From Antennarius striatus (taxonomy: Eukaryota; Chordata; Actinopteri; Lophiiformes; Antennariidae): a stretch of DNA of 64,000 bases. The translations under genes were made by a program, and so were the position numbers. Numbering within the stretch: the first letter of the stretch is position 1; every line of letters begins with the position of its first letter. The stretch lies in contig NC_090789.1 of NCBI RefSeq assembly GCF_040054535.1, positions 6,738,697-6,802,696 on the forward strand, written 5' to 3'. The notes beneath the pieces are model-generated. The model ran no database searches. It was not told the DNA's origin and saw nothing but the letters and a program-made list of their open reading frames with translations. Below, piece after piece: positions 1 through 22,711 of this stretch.

Positions 1-1292
1 TACCACGACCCCGAGTTTTCCAAAAAGTTAGAAGCCGTAGTGTTGATGTTTTGAGGCTGTAGGCTGTGCGGCCTTGAGGGGCCCTGCGTTTCCCAAACAG
101 CCGGGGACTGTGGGGAGTTGCACGCCATGGGGTCGCTGGAGCTGGGGCTGTGCTCCGGAGGAAGCTCGCCGTTTTTCATGATCTTCTTCAGTTTTGATCT
201 TCTGTTCTGGAACCAAATTTTGACCTGAGTGGGGGGGGGGGGGGTAAAAGAACAAAAAAATCAGGACATAAAGTATTTAATTCAAGCACTTCGGATGGGT
301 ATGGCGCGTAAAGACGCACGAAACAATTCTCTGGAAAATTTATTAAAATCATAATTACAGAAGATGCTTTTATTAAACAGACAAAATTGATTTATAATAA
401 ATTTGATTTTAGATCTCACCTGTGTTTGTGTCAGTCCCAGCGAGGCAGCCAGTTCGGCTCTTTCCGGCAGCGCCAGGTACTGTGTGTTCTGGAACCGCCT
501 CTGCAGGGCGGCCAGCTGGAAGCTGGAGTAGATAGTCCGCGGTTTCCTCACTTTCTTTGGCTTGCCATTCACCATCCTCACTTCTGGCTCGCTTATTTCT
601 TTTTCTGTGAAAACAATAAAAACAAAAATGAACCTGTGTATCATGTGTAGAAAATGAACTGACTTCATCTTAAAATGGCTTGTGTGCTTTGTTCCTGAAA
701 TTGCAGAAATGTTGAATTTTATAAGTAGGCAAAAAGCGAAATGTTACTTCGAAATACAGTTATGTAAATACTTATATTTTCTTCGCCTTATAAAATTGAA
801 TGTTTTTATTCAACGAGTAACACAAATGGAAAAGTCAGGGGAACAGAGAGTAAAAAAAATATTTATGAAATATAAAATTTTAAAATCAATCTAGGTAAGA
901 TCCAGTTATCAGCAAAGAATATCCGTGTTCGTACCTTGTGGACTTGGTTGGGCTTGCACTCTGCTGTAAGTCCCCGCGTACTGATGGTAAGAGGGCGCCG
1001 TGTATGAGCTGTAATCAGTGTAGGATTTTGTCGAGTAATTTCCAGCGGATCCATTCACACCAGGATACTGGTACTGGTAGGTATTGAGCGGCTTCACGTA
1101 CGAGGTCGAGCTGGGGGAGCAGTAGCCGTGGGTGACTCCAGCGGCGGGACTGTAGTAGCCAGAATCCGTGGCGGAGGACTCGGGTAAAGTAGGAGACTCC
1201 TGAGACGGATGGTGCATGGCGGAGAGTTGAAAGGAGCTCTGGAAATCTGCAGGTTTCACACTCGGGATCCTCCGGTCAAATACTCCAGTCAT
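1..1292 (-). CDS. dlx5a: Distal-less homeobox transcription factor Dlx5 (partial, C-terminus beyond left edge)
   Basis: Three coding exons on the minus strand: 935-1292, 420-604 and 1-224 (runs off the window). Phases agree (358+185 nt = 181 codons, then exon 3 in phase 0). The protein starts [11 protein letters not shown] and has the Dlx5-type tyrosine/serine-rich N-terminus. The homeodomain lies at about residues 137-196 and spans the exon 2/3 junction (Q181|V182, the recognition-helix start [11 protein letters not shown]). After it comes the [21 protein letters not shown] tail typical of Dlx5. About 255 residues are visible; recalled family length is about 280. Dlx5 is a nuclear homeodomain activator in branchial arches, otic placode, forebrain interneurons and bone. 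In vertebrates it is usually paired with dlx6, which would lie beyond the left edge. The paralogue letter 'a' rests on neighbours npy, pals2 and tra2a; family assignment is near certain. Confidence 0.96.
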
Positions 1293-1560
1293 ACTTCGAG
1301 GCGAAGCGCGTTGGTTTGTTTTATATAATGTATTTAATTAAAAAAACAACAACGAAGCAGTCTTTCTCCAAAGGGGCGAGAAAACTACACTGGCATTGTT
1401 GAAAGGCTCTCGGACCGTCGGGCTCTGGTGAAGACTACAGCCAGCCCCGCAGCAAAGACTTGGTTAAATCCTAAATCGCGCTCTTACGCACTGCAGGGAG
1501 GATCTGGTTCCATTGGCCAAGGCGCACTCAGACACAGCTACACCCAATTCACTCAGCCAG

Positions 1561-1665
1561 CTTTCTTATAGGGGGAAAACCACCTGGCCTATGTGGCGGC
1601 ATTGTAGTGTTTCATATATATCAATCAATGAGAGCAATTAAAGTGTTGTCCGTGTGGCCAATCGA
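1561..1665 (-). promoter_or_regulatory. dlx5a core promoter (TATA and CCAAT motifs)
   Basis: Reading the minus strand, CTATAAGA at 1564-1571 lies about 270 bp upstream of the dlx5a ATG, which would put the transcription start near 1535 and give a 5' UTR of roughly 245 nt. Both orientations of the CCAAT box are nearby (about 1545 and 1657-1665). Inferred from motif spacing only. Confidence 0.5.
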
Positions 1666-3199
1666 CGTTTTCAGAAGGACGAATTAGAATGACAGAAACC
1701 CCTTCAAAGGAAATGCCTCCCGTTAAAAGACTGGTCGATTCCATACGTCCCTATGTTCATATATTTTGTCAAAAGAGACACCGTGGGATTCAGCTAGGCT
1801 TAACACTCACGGACAAATAATTCCAAAATCACAGCATGATCATGAATTATCACATTCGATGTACAATTTCTCTGTTATAGTAATCAGAGAAATTATACAT
1901 CAAATGTGATAATTCAGTGATCGTGATGTGCTTTTACAGCCAAGCGAGCTAAACGTGACGAAATATTTAATCCTTACAGATTATTTCTGAAATAACTTTA
2001 ATTTCCCCAATACATGTGTGTATGTCTTTTAACACAGGCCAACTTAATGTAGTGAAATGTTGTTGTAATGTCATAGAAAATATATCATATAACTGATAAG
2101 TTACACTCTGGTAGAGGCTTGTCTTCAGATCTATCCAAAATCTCTTGGATTATCAGATAATAGCAAAAACTTTAAAGTAATTTATCCGTTCGTATCATTA
2201 AAGATCAACCTTATTTAATCATAAAATCCCCAGCGAAGCAGCCGCTCAGTCTGCCCATTGAGTGGTGAAGGACGCCGACTAGTGGCAACATTCAGAAATA
2301 GCAGTCATACTTCAACAAAGCAAATTAATTTCACCTTGGAACGTCGATAAATAACTAAATAAAATGTCCAAACTACTGCAGCGAGTCTACATCAGACTAT
2401 AATGTACGTGTTAATGTACACATTAATGTAGACATTAATGTAACTTACAAGAAGCATACAATCTTTTATATATCATATGTAAGACAATAAAACATATAAT
2501 CTACATTTACGCTCGGTCCAAAAAACTTTTTCTGCAGCTTAATTTAGACAGGATTTCTCACTAAACAAATAACTGATTAATGTTTTTGCGCACTTAGCGT
2601 AGATATATATAATCATATACATAACGTAACTAATTAAAAACTGGTGTTCACCATATCTTTAAATTACTATTAATTACGTTTTACTATTTTGTTTTAACAA
2701 ATAATATTTTTTAATATTAAACTATTAATATTTCTGGGTAACCTAACGTGTCTGGCTTTGCGTGACCCGGAATTACAAAAACCATGCCGAGGCCGAGAAT
2801 TTTGAGACATTTTAATTAACTAGCGTTCTAGTTTATATTTTAGGGTTTGTCATTGTTCTTACTCGCATATAGGACCATAACTTTTATTTATTAGTGTATT
2901 TTTTAAATAAAATACCCCAGCTCATATTGCTCGATTTGAATTCGGGTCAAAGCCGAGAGCGCGGAACGTGCGTCCGACGTCACTACAGAGTTCAACCATT
3001 TATCAAGAAGGTTCCCTCCCATCCCCGCTAACTAAAAGCACTGGTTCTTTGATAAGATTAATTGCACTACTTTACGCGTGAGCACAATTTAGGAATAGCT
3101 ATCTGTCAATAATTACTGTCAGAAATGTAAACTTATATATGTAAATTATATATGTAAACAAATGATAAAATGTTCATAAAGTTACCAAACGTTAACGTT
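1666..3199. other. dlx5a-ago2 intergenic DNA
   Basis: AT-rich, without convincing coding exons. It contains the hairpin at 1825-1935 and three tandem copies of the palindrome ACATTAATGT (or a close variant) at 2408-2444, whose ATTAAT core resembles homeodomain sites. The rest shows no structure I can name. Confidence 0.5.
1825..1935. repeat. ~110-bp near-perfect hairpin (inverted repeat)
   Basis: The arms 1825-1874 and 1885-1935 pair over about 50 bp with about five mismatches or wobble pairs and one bulge, around a 10-nt loop (1875-1884). It looks like a palindromic MITE, though a small-RNA-forming hairpin is not excluded. It lies about 290 bp upstream of the dlx5a TATA motif. Confidence 0.75.
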
Positions 3200-3525
3200 C
3201 CATCAGCCAATCGCGTTTTTCTGTTAAACAGGAAATGACCGACAACGGAAGTTGATGGGAGGGAGACATCTTGGCCGTGCATTTTCTCTGCTATCTTTTC
3301 AGTCGTCTGCCGTTTTGTGTGTTGGGGGGATGGGGCTATGCCGAGGATGAGACACTCCAAATATTTACTACTTGGACAACTAAATATCTGTATTTCTTAA
3401 CTGGATTTACTCCTTCGCTCCGTTAGATATAAATACTTTTCGACCACGCATGAGTTTGAAGATAATTTGGCCACAATAAAGTGGAGTGTTTCTGTACGTC
3501 CACGACACGCGTAAAAGTCGACAAA
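3200..3525 (+). promoter_or_regulatory. ago2 promoter and 5' UTR region
   Basis: The stretch just upstream of the ago2 ATG is less AT-rich than its flanks. It has an ETS-like CGGAAGT at about 3246 and a YY1-like ATCTTGG at about 3269, no clear TATA box, and no in-frame upstream extension of Ago2. The exact start site cannot be fixed from sequence. Confidence 0.35.
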
Positions 3526-13313
<9,788 letters not shown>

Positions 13314-16300
13314 GAGCACGCAACCCCAGAGTGGGGGGTGGGTGAGGCCCCACTGATAAATGCACTACCCACCGCTCTCTCACTCTCAGCTGTAGATAGT
13401 GTCACAGTGGTTTCACATTGTGATCTCCTTATCAAGCCGAACTGTCACTTAACCACATGTCTACAATTGTACTTAGCCCCTGACCCACCCAAACCAAACC
13501 AGCAATTAGACTGTAAGAAGCAAATTAAGTTTGAGCTGGAAGAGCTGATTTTTGTTTGTCTGGTTGTTTTTTTTTACATGTTATATATTAGTGTGTTTGT
13601 ACCATCTTTACTTACATAAGAGTGAATTATAATTTAGATGTTCGCCCTCCTTCTCCTCTTTCTGGTTTGGGGTCTTGGTGCTCGAATGGAGAAGGACCAA
13701 ATTTATGAACCAATCAGGTCGCCTGTTCACTTTTTGTATGCCTAAAGATTTACTCGTCTGACAAACATTATTTATCAGCCAATCAAAGCAAAGTGCACTG
13801 ACCACAATGGGTACTTTAATCAGGTCAAAAGTACTTAATATATTGAGGGTAGCGTGTGATTATTCACATAGGGCACTATGTGATGAAAAGTGCCATTTAG
13901 GATCAACCTTTCTGTTGAAATTTATGTGGAAAACTATGAACTTATTTGACCCACATGTGCTGGGTTTTCAGTATTTGTCCTCGATTGTCGCTGATGACCA
14001 TTTTATGCCAAATCTGTAAACAACTTCATTTAAATTCTTTGCATGAGATGTTATCATCCCTGGAACTGACAATTTATTTACTTGAGGGCTTCTAGTGTTT
14101 GCTAAAAAGAAAGAAAGAAAGAAGAGCATTTATGTCCCTTTTTGCCTCTTGTTAGTCTGAGCTAAAAGAGTTGCACCAGTTACCTAATTCCCATCCAGGG
14201 TAATGGTGTATTTGGGACTGGATCCCAACAAGGACACCTTTGTATTAAAGTCTGAGCCGTGTTGAGACACATGATGTAGAAATTAACAGAGGAGAACTTG
14301 ATGATTTTTTTTCCTAGTCTAATCTAATTTTGATTAATTTGTAAAGAATATACATGTAGCTGACTCGTCTTTTAGGTATTTGTGATACTTATTTTCTCTC
14401 TCTTCACACAGATAGACCCTGACTCCTATGTTTGAATTAATATAGCAGCAGGATAGTGTTTCCTGCAGTGTGTTGTTGTTTTTTTTTGTCAGAGCGGGGT
14501 GTTTGTGTGGCATCTCGATTATATATCCAGGCATTCGGTACAGAGGAGTGAAAGCTGCAACATTTCAGACCGATCAAAAATTTCCCAGAAAAATTGAGTG
14601 TTTGCTCCGGGAGCTGGGAGCAGTCGTCGCACAAAAGCTTTATGCAAATGACTTTTTGTGAGTCTTTCTACTATATAGTAATGTTGGTAATAAGGTGTAT
14701 TTTGAATAAGCTTTCAGTGTAGGCCGCTGAAACCGTTGTTTAGATTTTGTAAATGACTGGCCCATATAGTCAAAATTAACACTGTTTGTATAAAGATTAT
14801 AAGTGCAAATATTCTCTTGCCTTCTAAGACTGCCTGAGTCTTGCTAATAATTCCAGACATTTCCTAACATCCCACCTGAGTTTTACTTCTAGGTCAATCT
14901 GGCGAAAGTTTTCATAGTCTTGATCAGAGGGAGTAGTCTACATTTTCTAACTATGCATCAGTTTAACCAAGAGATTTAGCCGTGAGGTGTCTCACATTAA
15001 TTTTGATCCATTTTTAGAGTAGATGATCAGGGCTTTTTTTTGTTGTTGTTGTTGTTTTTAAGCATGTTGCATTTATTCATGTTTCCTAGTGCTTATTAGC
15101 ATCTTCATGCCTTTTTTTAACGGGATGAAGTATTTATGTGGACATTTGTAACATTGTAGATTTTTCTAGCCGGAAAACAAATTGGGTGTACGCTTTTTAA
15201 CACACAATCTTTCTTAGCCAAGCAAGATTACAAACTTTTACGTGATAAGTACTCAAAAGACATAGAAGCACAAAGTGGTCATCTTGATTCTAGGTGCTAG
15301 AAGATTTCACTGTAAACCACCTCGATTCCTCACTGGACTGGTCAACAAGGCTTTTGTTTTTGTTTTTAACACGTATGTTAAAAAGATGCTTCATCATCTC
15401 GAGGATCTTTTCTCTCCCTTAGGCGACCTCTCTGTATTACCCCCCCCTTTTTTTTTCATTTCCTGTAAAGCAACTAGAAATCCGACTGACTGTGTTCGTG
15501 GGGCATTCTAAAAACCATGTACTTGATATTTACTGTTATGATGTCAATATTGTTCTGATCGGTGCTGGTTTCACAAGATGTAAATTTGGATGCACTTTTT
15601 GTTAGCAGAGCGTCGGAGTGACTTCTAGTTTGTTCTCCTCGATCGGAGCATGAGGCTCGGCCGTATTGCGCGACACTGGTGTAATTGTAGGGAAATGGCC
15701 GTGTGTTCTACCTCTTGTTACCTGTTTAAAGAGTTATGGTAACATCACACTGCTGGCCATTTCTGTATAATTATCCCTATCTATCAAATTGGCATTATTT
15801 GAGTCTTTCGTTGGCAGTAGAGGTTACAAACGCTTGGTTTGCATGGTGGTGAATGCGCTTTCTCAGTTCATGTAGTTGTGTGGGTTTTTAGTTTTGCTCA
15901 ACGTGATAAGAATGTGTTGTTGTTTTTTGTGATTTTGAGTGCTGAGCTGTACGACCAAATTCTTGAAGTGTGCTTTGTATGTATAAATAGCTTTCCCATC
16001 TTTCTTTCCTTTTTATTCTATGCACCGATGAAACTGCATACTTTCTCCACAACGTTGATTTTTCCACCATAAGCCCATGTGAGGTGTGATAGGATGTCCG
16101 TGATTTGGAGAAATTAATGTAAATGTACCCTAGATGTTTATCAGACGAGGTGCTTGGAGATTTTAAAAAAAAAGATTCAGAGAGAATAAGATACGTTGAA
16201 ACTGGTGTTTGTAATTCAGCAATGCAATCAATCTGCTCCATCTCACCGCAGAATGTTGTGCCATGTGTGACCATATCTGATCATGCATTGTTTTGGAGGA

Positions 16301-19300
16301 TCGTGTTTGGAAAATGGTATAAAAAGTGAGAAAGTGAACTTGCGTGCTGAAATTTAAAACCATCGAGATGTTTTTAAAGGAGGGTGAGTTTGTGCTTGCT
16401 ATTGGTGCTTTTTTTGTGTTTTACATTACCTTTTTTACCAGCACCTTAAAGACAACAGATCACAAAGGCATTGGTTTTCCTGGAGATGCAACACAAAAGA
16501 TTTGCCAGTGTTGTCTTTGCACTAAACAAGAATGGAGTTTGTAGCTGTTGCAACAGGACATTATCAGTGGGTGTCCTTTTTAAAAAGAAGTAGTTGATAT
16601 AAGTGGCTTTCCAAAAACAAACACACAAGAAAAGAAGCGCAGTCAGCAGGAGTCTCTTCTGTGCACTTGCCTTTCAGATATCCACCCCAGCTGATCAGGA
16701 GGGATTCTGCCTAGCCAACCAGCAATACAGCATGTTGTCTCTCAGAAATCTCCTCATGCCTTTAAGTGACAATAAATGAGTTAAACTTGTAGCTGTGTGG
16801 GTCGGTTGCCTTTGTACAGTCGTGTTGGGAGATGGAGCTTTATGCAAAAGAAACTGGCTGGCGTTAAAGAGCTGATTAGCTACGGACTGTCAGATCGTTG
16901 GGGAGGCGTGGATGTGTGTTTGACACGGTCGCTTTCCCTGTTCAACACTGCAATGAATAAATATAAAAGTGAGGCCTCCTCTTGTGTCCGAAACCACCGT
17001 AGACTATACATATCAAGATTCAGCGGAGGCTTTTTAAAAAAAATTTGTTCGACTTAAATCTGCTCGATTATAACCAGCTCAGAAGAATGTGTGTGGAACA
17101 AACGAATGAATTCACCAGCCTGGATGAATGTGGCACCGCTTTACAGGTTCGATGGTGCTCACGGTGCTTAGTTAGGTGTTTAAAACGAACCCTCTTGGCA
17201 TTACAGGATACCTTTTTGTAGATATTTCAGCTCAGTTTGGATGTTTTTTTCCCCCTGTATTATTAAAGACTCCTAAAATAATCTAGGAGGGGCTGGTTGG
17301 CATATCACAAGTCTACTTTATTTCCTTTATATTTTTACTTTTTCCAAGTACATATGTAAATTTTGGGTGAAAAGAGGATAAGATAAAGATTTCTCCCAGT
17401 GTAACAGTTTGATTTTTTGTTTTCCAATGGATTTGAATTCAAATGAAGCCCAATGAGAATCTATACATCAGTTAATTCCTCTGTGCATCAGTGTCCTTCC
17501 CCTCTCCCCCTCACCCGTCTCTTGTAGAGAAACTTGCTGATATAAAGAAACCTCTTGTAGAGTAGAATCTATTTTCCTAGCTTCAAACGATAACAATGAA
17601 TGTACGTAAAGCCTGCGTGTTTTGTAATATTGTATAGGTTATCTATCCAGTACATTTATGCTCATGTTTGCTTCTCGTGTACAGCCTTTTTGCTTTTTTT
17701 TCCTTTTAATTTTCTATTATTTATAGGCTATAATGATTTCAGAAAGTATTATGTTTTCAATATTTTATCGATTTAGATCTTGCTTATATCGCGGCTGATA
17801 TAATTCATTTTTTTTCACAGATTAACGGGAGATTTGCAGCCATTAGTTCTAATATCGCTCTGAAGATGTTGGCTATTGTACTTTTAGGAGACAAATGTTT
17901 CACACTGGTGCAAAGGAGTAAGACATCTGTTCTGGCCTCACGCTTGTGTGAGGTGCTGTAACACAACAAGTGTGTGTGTGTGTGTGTGTATGATGGTTGC
18001 TTTGTTGTCATTTTTGCTGGTAGATTTTAAGGCTCCTGCTTCAGCCCTCAGTTTGATATTCCTGATCTGTCTTTGCAGAGTTGTCCTGTAAAATCGTCCT
18101 CAAGCTTGACTCAGAAACTGTTTAGCAAAAAGCCGCTTGATAGCAGAGAACTTAAGTTTTTGTTGTATTACCACGCAGCTGTTCTTACTGGTTTAAAAAG
18201 AGTCGTTTCTGACATAAAAGGCAGTAAGTTGCTTCGGCTAAACATTTTCCTGCTTCTCATCTGAGATGTGTCCTCGTGAATCACCACTTTTATACACTGA
18301 CAGTCTAGCATGCTAACGTCTACCAAGTGGAAATATTTGGCTATTTTATCATTTCTCTTTATTAAGAAGTAATGAGTTCGATCGGGATGCTGGCAGACGT
18401 GCACACAGAATGATTTCACCTCGTGTCCATCGGATGCAGCCATGTCTCGCCTTCGTCTCGTGGAAGCATTTACCAAGTGTCTTCCATCTAACTGTCCTTG
18501 AGCCAATGGATTTCCGTTGTATTAACGTTGCATTACACTAACAGTACAGAGACTGACCAATGACAAGACCACAGGACCGGGCTCGGTAGCCTTTAAAGAT
18601 ATCACAACAGGCTATTAGATAATACATTAAGACTGATCAAGAAACAGGCGTGATCTTCAGACTGGCTTTCGATCGCTGGTCACGGAAACAAAAATACTTT
18701 TGCAGCTATTTTTTTTTCCTCAATTTGTTCATGAATTTGTTGTGTATCTCCTTTATTTAGTTTACGCAGCTGGCCCTCGGATCTTCATTCTGAGACCCAG
18801 GATGCAGAATCAGGCCGAGCTACGTCGGGCTGATGTAACACAGTTGCCCCCGGTGGACATTCCGGGTGAAGTTTCAAAAAAATGTCACCAAAACAAAATC
18901 AATGGTTTCTCGTTGATCTACACCCACTCATGAATTTTCCAAGCCTTTATAGACTTCGACTTGGCTTTTTAATAACCAACTTGGAAAAAAATAAAACTAC
19001 CTCAGCGCAGTGTCAGGTGCTACCTAATATTAGCCCTAATTTATAATAATGGTAATGAAATCTCAAATTATGACCAAACCAATACAAGCCAATATCATGT
19101 TGAAGGCACTGTTCTTTTTTCTTCTTCTTTTTTTTTAATAAGACATTTTAAAAAAATGTCATGTATCATGTATGGCGGGTTGGTTGTTTTAGTTGGTTAA
19201 TATTCTAGGGGACCAAATTTTTGTAATTTGGAATCTTTTTTATTTTCTTTTAGATGGTGGAGAAAAATAAACGACACAAATTAATTTGGTGAAATAAACT

Positions 19301-21595
19301 ATAATCATGACCTGATCGTACTTCGACAAACGTGCCATCGTTCAGTGATTGTTATCCGCCATGACAGCGTGCTAAGAGTCCCAGATGATGTTGGTAATAT
19401 TGAGAATTTTTTAAAATTATTTTGAAACATGTATGTACAGCAATAATGGCAGTGACTTCTGTCTTTACGCCAACCTGTCATCTTCATACAGGTTGAGGCG
19501 ATGTTCGTTCAGACTTCGGATTAGTAGGATAAAACTGGCTCTATCTTCATGACCAGCTTTTTCTTTTTTTTTTCCTCTCCTGAATATTAAAATACTTTGG
19601 TTTCATTTCTGAAGAGTCACTTTGTGATCAAATGTCTACAGTTCTCTGCCAGTACTGCAATAAAAACCAGGGACAGCTGTCCCCATCTCAGTTTATTTCC
19701 ACTGCTCTTATTTTCCGAACTCGACGGCATTTTTGTTGAGCGTATGAAAAGTAGTTTTTGCATGTGACAATTAACAAAGGGAATTCACGCATTTGAGCAA
19801 ACTTAACAGCAAATCAGAGCGTTGTAACTTCATCAAAAGATACATAGGAGGTCGTGTGGCATTTAATGATAGTTGGTTATGGCTGAGCCCAAACTGGAAA
19901 CAGCAGTGTGTGTGTGTTTGAAGCGGGTTATGTGTGCCTTTTGTTGGATTTGTCTCCTCTCCTTCTGCGCCATCTTCGAGTTTGTGAGTCATTTCAACGT
20001 AAAGGTTTTGACGAAATCTGCCATGCCACATGAAAAAAAAAAATTGATTTTTTTTTTTAAATTCTCATGCAACTTTGCGTGTAAATGCTGCATAGAACGA
20101 TCAGTATTTGTGTTTTTGCACTTTCAAAGCAGTCTAAAAAAAAAAAGAGAAGCCCTCTGGAGGTTGGGTGAAAATTAAAAAAACTGACGAGGTATTTTAT
20201 GCTATCGATAGGAATCTTAAGGAATAATATGACTTCGAGGAGGTTTTCTAAAAGGTGATATATCTGTATATTTTCATGAAGTACCTCATAAGCCTGATAT
20301 ATGCTGCATTGACTTTTTTTCTGTAGTGTACTTCATATTGTCCAATAAAATAAAGATTTTCCCCTTTCTGGAGGTTTGAATGTCACTGAAGGCTGTGCAA
20401 AACACCCCAAATAGTAAATCTGATTCAGTTCTGTCGTAACGACTGTGTCACACCGTGTGGCCAAATAATTTGTCATTTATGCAATCTCTACACAAATGTC
20501 ATCGGGAGAATTTCTCAGTTGTAGCCACCTCATTGTTGCTGTGCTCGTCTTGAATTTTTTTTTTTTTTTTTGCATATTCTCTGTGTAGCCAAAAATATTG
20601 TGTGTAGCTGAAGAGTTGATGTGCACCAACCATCCTGCGAGGTTCTGTGGTAGAACACTGTTGACTCAGGTATCATTGTGTAAAGGGCTGTATCTGCTTA
20701 TTGTGTCTACATCCTCCTTCCCACCCCGACCCACCCCACCCCCTGCACCTTTGTCTTAAAATAGCCTTAGATTTACATGTAAGGTTCCCATTTGGCCTTA
20801 AAAAGTTCAACAAATTATGCACTACAGTTTCAGACATAGCAGAGAGCTCGATTTCCTCGCAGACGTGTGTTCAAGAGTCTGCCGTGTCATTGCCATGTTA
20901 TCTACCTCCTATGAATGTAGGGGCTGTCCTGGAGTTGTAGTTGACTGCAAAAACCTGTTTTTTTTGTTGTTGTTTTTTTGATTTATCACTCGTTTTTAAG
21001 AAAGACAGACAATCATCTGTATGTTCTTGAGAAATAAAAGATATTCCTCTATCCCATTCACAAGTAGAACTGATTCCAGGACACTCCGCTCTATGTCTTT
21101 TTTCCCTCATTGGCCATTTTCATTTTGTACATTGTGCTTTTTTTTCTTTTTCATTGTAAGCCATGATGGAGAAGCAAAGTGACCAAAGTCTCTTGGCAAA
21201 GGCAGCCCTGCACAGCCACGTGTATTCAAACCTCCCTTCATTTTGTGTCATTTTGAGCTCCGTTGTTCATTTTTCTCTTTCTCTCCTCCCTTATTTAAAC
21301 CATGACATGCCAAAACTGAATTTGCTGTCATTCCTGTTCTGGTGAGGGTCTTTATGTTGCTGTTTTAATTTGTTCACATCCACTGCTAAGCTCCTCGTTT
21401 TCGTTGTTGTAAAGGTGTAAGCTTTGATTTCTATTTTACATTTCCTTATTTTGTTAACATGTATGCTTACAGAACACAAGATATGCTGTAAACCCTGTTA
21501 GGACATAATGTGAATACCTATCACTTACCGGTAATATAGTTCACTCTATGGCTTGACTGTAAGTTGCGTTAATAAAAATGTTTAAAAAATGTTTT
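13314..21595 (+). other. ago2 3' untranslated region (~8.3 kb)
   Basis: No further coding exon on either strand is credible here. Polyadenylation signals AATAAA occur at 16771, 16956, 19659, 20344 and 21571. The last is followed by GT-rich sequence and then loses transcript-like features. A long 3' UTR is known for vertebrate AGO2. let-7 seed matches (CTACCTC) occur at 15709, 18997 (8-mer CTACCTCA) and 20902. GCACTTT sites for the miR-17/430-like seed are at about 15591 and 20117. The extent is inferred; some of it could be intergenic. Confidence 0.6.
21571..21576 (+). terminator. Likely distal ago2 polyadenylation signal
   Basis: AATAAA followed within about 25 nt by a TGTTGTCATTTGTTT GU-rich element. 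It is the most distal well-formed signal before the convergent pals2 gene. Confidence 0.5.
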
Positions 21596-22711
21596 CCTGT
21601 TGTCATTTGTTTAGATTTCATAGTTTAAAAAAAAAAAAGTATTGGATTTGCTGAGGGCGGAGCCTCGACTCCCAAACCCAAAATGTGTCCTTTGAAAATA
21701 AACATTTTTAAATCATTTCTGAAATTTCAAGTTTACTCTTAAAAAGTCGGCATCTAAATAAAGTAGTTTTCTTTCGTGTGTCAGATTTAAATACAAATGC
21801 ATGTTTAGAAATTTCAAACTTTATTTAAAGTATGATCAGGGCTTTGGCATACTGCAACACTTAAAGATAAGGATCATGAGGAAAGGATGGGTTTGCGCCA
21901 CATCCACACAGAAAACATTAAATTGGCTGATGTGTAACAGGAACAACGTTGATGGTCGACAGATGGAAAACGAGATCATTAAAAACAAAGCAAAGGATCA
22001 AGTAGGACAAAAACACTAACTATGAAACACCATACTGATGAAAACCTAACAAAAGAACCCAAAACTAGACAAATCAAAAATGTCTGAAGTGGATAAATTA
22101 CATTTTAAAGTTGATTTTTCTTTTACATACTGGAGATTTTGCACAAATTCACCTTTGAAACTATTTTTATCCAGTGGGTAACGTGGAGGATTCCGATAGA
22201 AAGGTTTAAGGCCAGCTACGCAAACACATTGAAAAGGATGAAGTTGCACGGATGTGAAATTAAAACAGCCACGGAGGTTTTTCCGAAGAAGAAGAAGAAA
22301 GTTCTCATCAGATTCCTTTCCTTGTGTTCATGATGGAGCTTGGATGGTGGTTGTGGATCTGACGTTCACGACGAGAGACCAGACCGACAGATACTTGAAA
22401 CCAGAGGGAAACAACTACAAAGTAAGACGCGTAGCTACGACAATAAATTAAAGCAAAGATGGGGTCCACGTTATGGACCGCCTCTTTTTTGTTTCATTCT
22501 CGCTGGAATTTCACATTGAATAGAAAGATCTTTCATAAAAAGTTATAAAATAAATAAGCACTCTTTCCCTTTGAGTTCTGAGTAGAAAAAAAGTTGCATG
22601 GTGTGTGAGCCCAACGAGGAGACAGGAATTAGATTTTTTTTTTTTCTTTTTAACTATTATTTAATGTTTCTGCTCTTGTCTCCTCACGTTAAAACACACA
22701 CATGCTCATCT
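21596..22711. other. ago2-pals2 convergent intergenic region and pals2 3' UTR
   Basis: AT-rich with no supported exon. On the minus strand an ATTAAA (plus-strand TTTAAT at 22660-22665) lies about 47 nt beyond the pals2 stop codon and could end a very short pals2 3' UTR; AATAAA on the minus strand near 21822 is an alternative. Confidence 0.4.

Noticed and set aside
3133-3360. Minus-strand open frame of 75 codons in the ago2 promoter region
   Set aside because: No family resemblance, no splice or promoter support, and it overlaps the expected ago2 5' UTR.
15839-16329. Open frames in the ago2 3' UTR region as a possible extra gene
   Set aside because: No conserved motifs or splice structure; AT-rich UTR-like sequence with polyadenylation signals explains the region better.
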